A DNA stretch of 22,960 nt from Oppiella nova. Lineage: Eukaryota; Arthropoda; Arachnida; Sarcoptiformes; Oppiidae. The notes under the pieces were generated by a model, which saw nothing but the letters and a program-made list of their open reading frames with translations, made no database searches and had not been told where the DNA came from. Below, piece after piece: positions 18,892-22,960 of this stretch (positions within the stretch are counted from its first letter, which is position 1; each line of letters opens with the position of its first letter). The stretch covers positions 1 through 22,960 of the forward strand of contig CAJPVJ010000570.1 in assembly GCA_905397405.1 (NCBI GenBank). Reading direction: 5' to 3'. Both the position numbers and the translations under genes were made by a program.

Positions 18892-21489
18892 GTATGTATT
18901 GCTTACATCCTACAACTGCATGTATTGCTAACATGTTAGTCGATTAAGAATATTAGAGATTTGTTTGTGAATTATTCTTATAAATAATGTATAATATTAG
19001 ACGAGAACTCAAATCCAAAGCAAGTATTGGTCTCACAATTAATTGTCTTTTAATGAGTTGTGTGCGTGTGTTGTATACCACTATACGAGTCAACCACTGC
19101 TATCACTGCTTACAAACATATTCTCAAAACCATTATTTCAAAGTTAGAGAGAGAAGCGATATTCACCACTAAGTCTTAGCCTCAATCATAAATCTTAGAT
19201 CGTTTGCCTCTTGTGTTGTGTTGTCTGCTATTCTGTGGTGATCTGTCGATGCAATTGTTGCCAAACACTCACATTCAATGGCAACTGCTTTCAACTTTCA
19301 ACTCCTCTCAGACTGACCTCATCTTATCTGATCTCCTTTTATACCTTAAGCTCACATCTTCGCCAATACTTTTCACTTCTATTCAAACTTATATTTTCAC
19401 ACGAAACACATAAACGATGCGCTCGCATAACAATCTGTACAAACTGTAGGGCTCTTCTCCTCACTTATATCAATGCAAACCAATTGATACCATTTGTCAC
19501 TATTGTATTCATATAACTTATAACACAATTTATTATACAGTTAAGAAATACCATAGCCAATATTATAGATAAATGGATTTTATTTTAACCCCATAGATAC
19601 TCATTTCTTAACGTATTTAAAACTTTTTTTAGATAAACAAATATATATTTATCAATTTCAAACACATTTCAAAGTAATTTTAATTATATAATACAACAAT
19701 TTTTAAATCTACTAGAAATTTAATATTATAAACACAAACTTATGAGATTTTTCTTTTTCTCATTTTATAAGCTAAACATTTAATAAATTCATTTTAAAGC
19801 ATTTTGAATATTAAATACAATATATTACTGAATAAATTTCTTAAGAAAGCAAACTTACTTTTATTAAAGAAAGTTCTCTATACGTTATTTGATTTGAATT
19901 AAATGGCAATTATTTTCGAAGCAAATCTCAATTTTGAAAATTATTATTCACTTGGAAATCCTTGAACACAATCCAAGTCTGATGGGGTTGACTATCATTT
20001 TGATTAGCTGTCAACTAATTGTTATTTTAATCTTATATTAATTATAAGAAAGTTGTAATCATAGTAAGATATATACAATATGTATATTGCAGTTGATTTT
20101 GCAAATATATTATTTGGTTATATATTTGATTTCTATTTCATTGTGCATTTATGATAGAGCAATTCAAATGTTTATGATGTAAATGCAGACTTCTTAAAAC
20201 TAATTTTTAAATGTCCACCTTCATATTTTTATTCTAAAAGTAATTCTTGTATTTTACAAAGTTATTAAACTTTATTTGTTTAATAATTAATAATTTTATG
20301 GTATATTTACTTGATATTTAGATAATTATTGTTAAAATATAATTAATTTTTAAAATTCTTTAATTATAGCCAAAGTTATCGTCAGAAAATCATCACTTAA
20401 ACAAAGGTATGTTTTGTTATATTAATATAATATAGTTTTAAATTTAAGTGGCGTTAAAATGAGTTCAAATTGTTTAATTGGAAATAATTTAGATAAAGTG
20501 AAGTGTGAATTGTTAGCAAAGATTTAGTGTTGTAATCAAAGCTTACAATAGAGTGGAATACATATGTTTTCACACAATATTAATACACGACTCAAGTCTT
20601 GTTTCTTACGCTTCTATTATTTGGTTGACTATACTATACAGTGTGCGCTAAACCAGTGTTTAGTGCTTTGCTTTATGTTAAGAGTGGCACTCATATGACA
20701 TGTCATATCCTATCTACTCATTGGCGGTATTTGTCTCATATATTGAAGACATTGATTTATGGTAACTGACAATAAAGTGATGTTTCTAAACAAACCTTCC
20801 CGACCACCGACTTATTCACTCTTTTACTATATGATCACTTCTTTCGTTGCGATATTTTACAAATTGTTTGGTTTACTCTTAACTTCATTAACAAAACTTA
20901 ACTTAAGTTATTGTGCTATCATTTATAGATTCAATAAATAAATAATAGTAAAATTCATTTAAATTTTAACTCTAACTCTAATAAAATTTATAAAAATTTA
21001 TTTATAAAGAATATTAGTATCAAAAGTATAGCGAATTGTCTAAAAGTACACTGATATTATTATCTCAATTAACTTAATGATTTAAATATATCGATATAAC
21101 TAATTAATTTTAATTTTAATAATGTATAATGAACTTAATTTGGCTAATATATCAAGAATATAAGGTTTGTTACTTTTTATGAGACACCATCATTGATAGC
21201 CATTATGGGTAAATCATCATGATCCAATATAGTGGTAATTCAGTGTATTTCTCAGCATAAATTGGTTTGCATGAGAAACATGAAAAGTTGTTCAATATCT
21301 CAATCAGTTATTCTTAATTATAGATTATTTTCATAAAACATTTTATTTTAATTTAAAACTCTGAACGGAAAGAATGAGTGATTTGAATGTGATGTCAGTC
21401 AGCCTTACATGCGATGCCTTTTGCACACAAATGTGTGATTCATTGCTATTCTCTGTTTTACTCTCTCCTCCAAATCAACGAATATTACG

Positions 21490-21491
<2 letters not shown>

Positions 21492-21531
<40 letters not shown>
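21492..21531. repeat. (GA)n microsatellite
   Basis: 40 bases of uninterrupted AG, the longest pure dinucleotide tract in the window. Confidence 0.95.
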
Positions 21532-21532
<1 letters not shown>

Positions 21533-21730
21533 ACAGCCTATCATCAATCATATCAAAGTCTTGGGCGAAAGGAAACGTATTACCAGAGAATGAGAAGTTA
21601 AAGAAAAAAGTTATACTCTCTCTTCATATAATGCTTAGCATATAATTATCATTAAAAAAGTGATTTATTAAACATTGCATTCAGTATACAGTGAATGGAA
21701 TTAATACAGAATATAATGGGAGAGAGAATA

Positions 21731-21753
21731 GAGAGAGAGAGAGAGAGAGAGAG
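21731..21753. repeat. (GA)n microsatellite
   Basis: About 11 GA units with shorter GAGAGA stretches just upstream. Confidence 0.95.
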
Positions 21754-22934
21754 CTGAGTGTTTAGTGTGAGGAAAGGGTTGTGTGGAATGGGTTGCATAG
21801 AAATGAAGTGAATAAAGGGTTATATAATACTATACTCTTATGAAATACAGATATTCTGTAGTCGAGTATATGGGAGGCAATCGCGAGTGCTTTCATGTAT
21901 TGCAGTATAGCATCAATGGTATGGTATGGTGTGGTATAGTCTCTGTAATGTAGGAACTGGTGATTATGTCTCTCCTCAACCCTTTCACTCGTAATTCGCA
22001 TGTCTATGATGTCTATGACTGTATTCAAAGGGGTAACGATTAGGGATCGCATATAATTACGTAATGAAAGTTTAGATAACTTTACAGTTATTTTATATAT
22101 TTATTTTATAATATTTACTATTTTTAATAACACTCTACACTCTATTTAATCAATTTATTTATTTTCAAATTCTATACTCAAATCAATTGTATAAACCAAA
22201 CATTGAACATTTATACAAACAAATTCATAATGAATTAAATAAAAAACAAAATCTCGAGTATCAAAATGATTGTTAAAACGATGACTAAATGGAGTAAATT
22301 ATGGTTATGTTTGAATTAAAAGCAAATGGTTATAGTTATAATAAGAGCAATGCATTCAATGACATTAAAAAAAGTAAAGACAATTTTATTTATGATTTCT
22401 TTGAATGCATAAAATATGGTTTAAATGGATAGCAATGAATGTTTGGGAGACTCGGGGCTGCATCATGTTCACTAACACAGAGACACAGCAAACACTGGTA
22501 ACAGAGTCTAACAGTTAGTGATTATAACGCTGTCCTTGGCTTCTATTCCTACCCAACCCTTTGACTACTTCTCACTTCTCACTCACTTCTGCCATAACTA
22601 TAACTACAAGCAAACTATAGCTACGAAACAATCGCTTCAATCCAGTCTAACAGTGCCACTGGAGCTGTCATTGCAGTGAATACAGTGCCAGCACTTGTCA
22701 TCAGTTATGACCACAGTCTACATGAATCTAACACTGTCTGGTCACTCACTCCAACACTGTTGACCCATCGCACAGGTATACATCCAAACATACCCTACCC
22801 TACACTCTGCCCAACACTACACTATACACTATCATAGCTTTCACTGCAATTCATGTTTCTCTCACTTCTCTTTTCCGCCGTTTATTTCAATGCTCTCACA
22901 ATTGATGCTATTTTCAGCTCTCTCTCACTCCCAG

Positions 22935-22960
22935 TCTCTCTCTCTCTCTCTCTCTCTCTC
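22935..22960. repeat. (CT)n microsatellite, cut by window edge
   Basis: 26 bases of pure TC running off the right edge. The sequence may have been broken here because of the repeat. Confidence 0.95.

Larger units (their letters stand above)
18892..22960 (+). other. Probable next intron of the unidentified gene
   Basis: It begins with a good donor (GTATGT) and no further exon was recognised in 4 kb. AT-rich throughout except a denser patch at about 22440-22800 rich in ACACTG/CAGTG words. A short (ATGGT)n-like run occurs near 21917-21940. Confidence 0.45.

Overview
The window is eukaryotic nuclear DNA. It is AT-rich (by eye about 70% A+T), mostly non-coding, with spliceosomal introns (GT...AG), no bacterial-style packed genes, many (GA/CT)n microsatellites and several recent local duplications. 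The two genes I can support look arthropod-like. Lineage cannot be fixed from the sequence; a chelicerate or mite is a guess.

Region 1 (1-5559, + strand) is the 3' end of a USP48-type ubiquitin-specific protease gene. The recognisable parts are the second half of its C-terminal ubiquitin-like domain and the conserved C-terminal tail, split over three short terminal exons (4007-4061, 4512-4538, 5373-5395) that join in frame to a stop. The exon carrying the ubiquitin-like domain appears twice in the window (747-839 and 1365-1457), inside a nested tandem duplication that fills the roughly 3.2 kb upstream intron. Neither copy has a convincing splice acceptor, so the complete exon probably lies left of the window.

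Region 2 (5560-18100) is a roughly 12.5 kb intergenic stretch with no gene I can support. It holds a 128-bp tandem duplication (6304-6558), a 524-bp tandem duplication (7434-8480), weak tRNA-like segments, microsatellites, and an unusual inverted and circularly permuted repeat pair (13503-13769 versus 13964-14199). The order of the two halves in that pair is what a small circular DNA intermediate would leave.

Region 3 (18125-22960, + strand) holds the start of a second gene. A coding exon at 18214-18489 and a GC-rich exon at 18622-18891 join in phase. The predicted protein is low-complexity and Ser/Pro/Gly-rich with a sumoylation-like motif, as in the disordered N-terminal part of a transcriptional regulator, but I cannot name the family. 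The remaining 4 kb looks like its next intron.

No rRNA, confident tRNA, CRISPR array, transposase, reverse transcriptase or virus-like element was found. The two genes lie in the same orientation, and nothing in the sequence links their functions.
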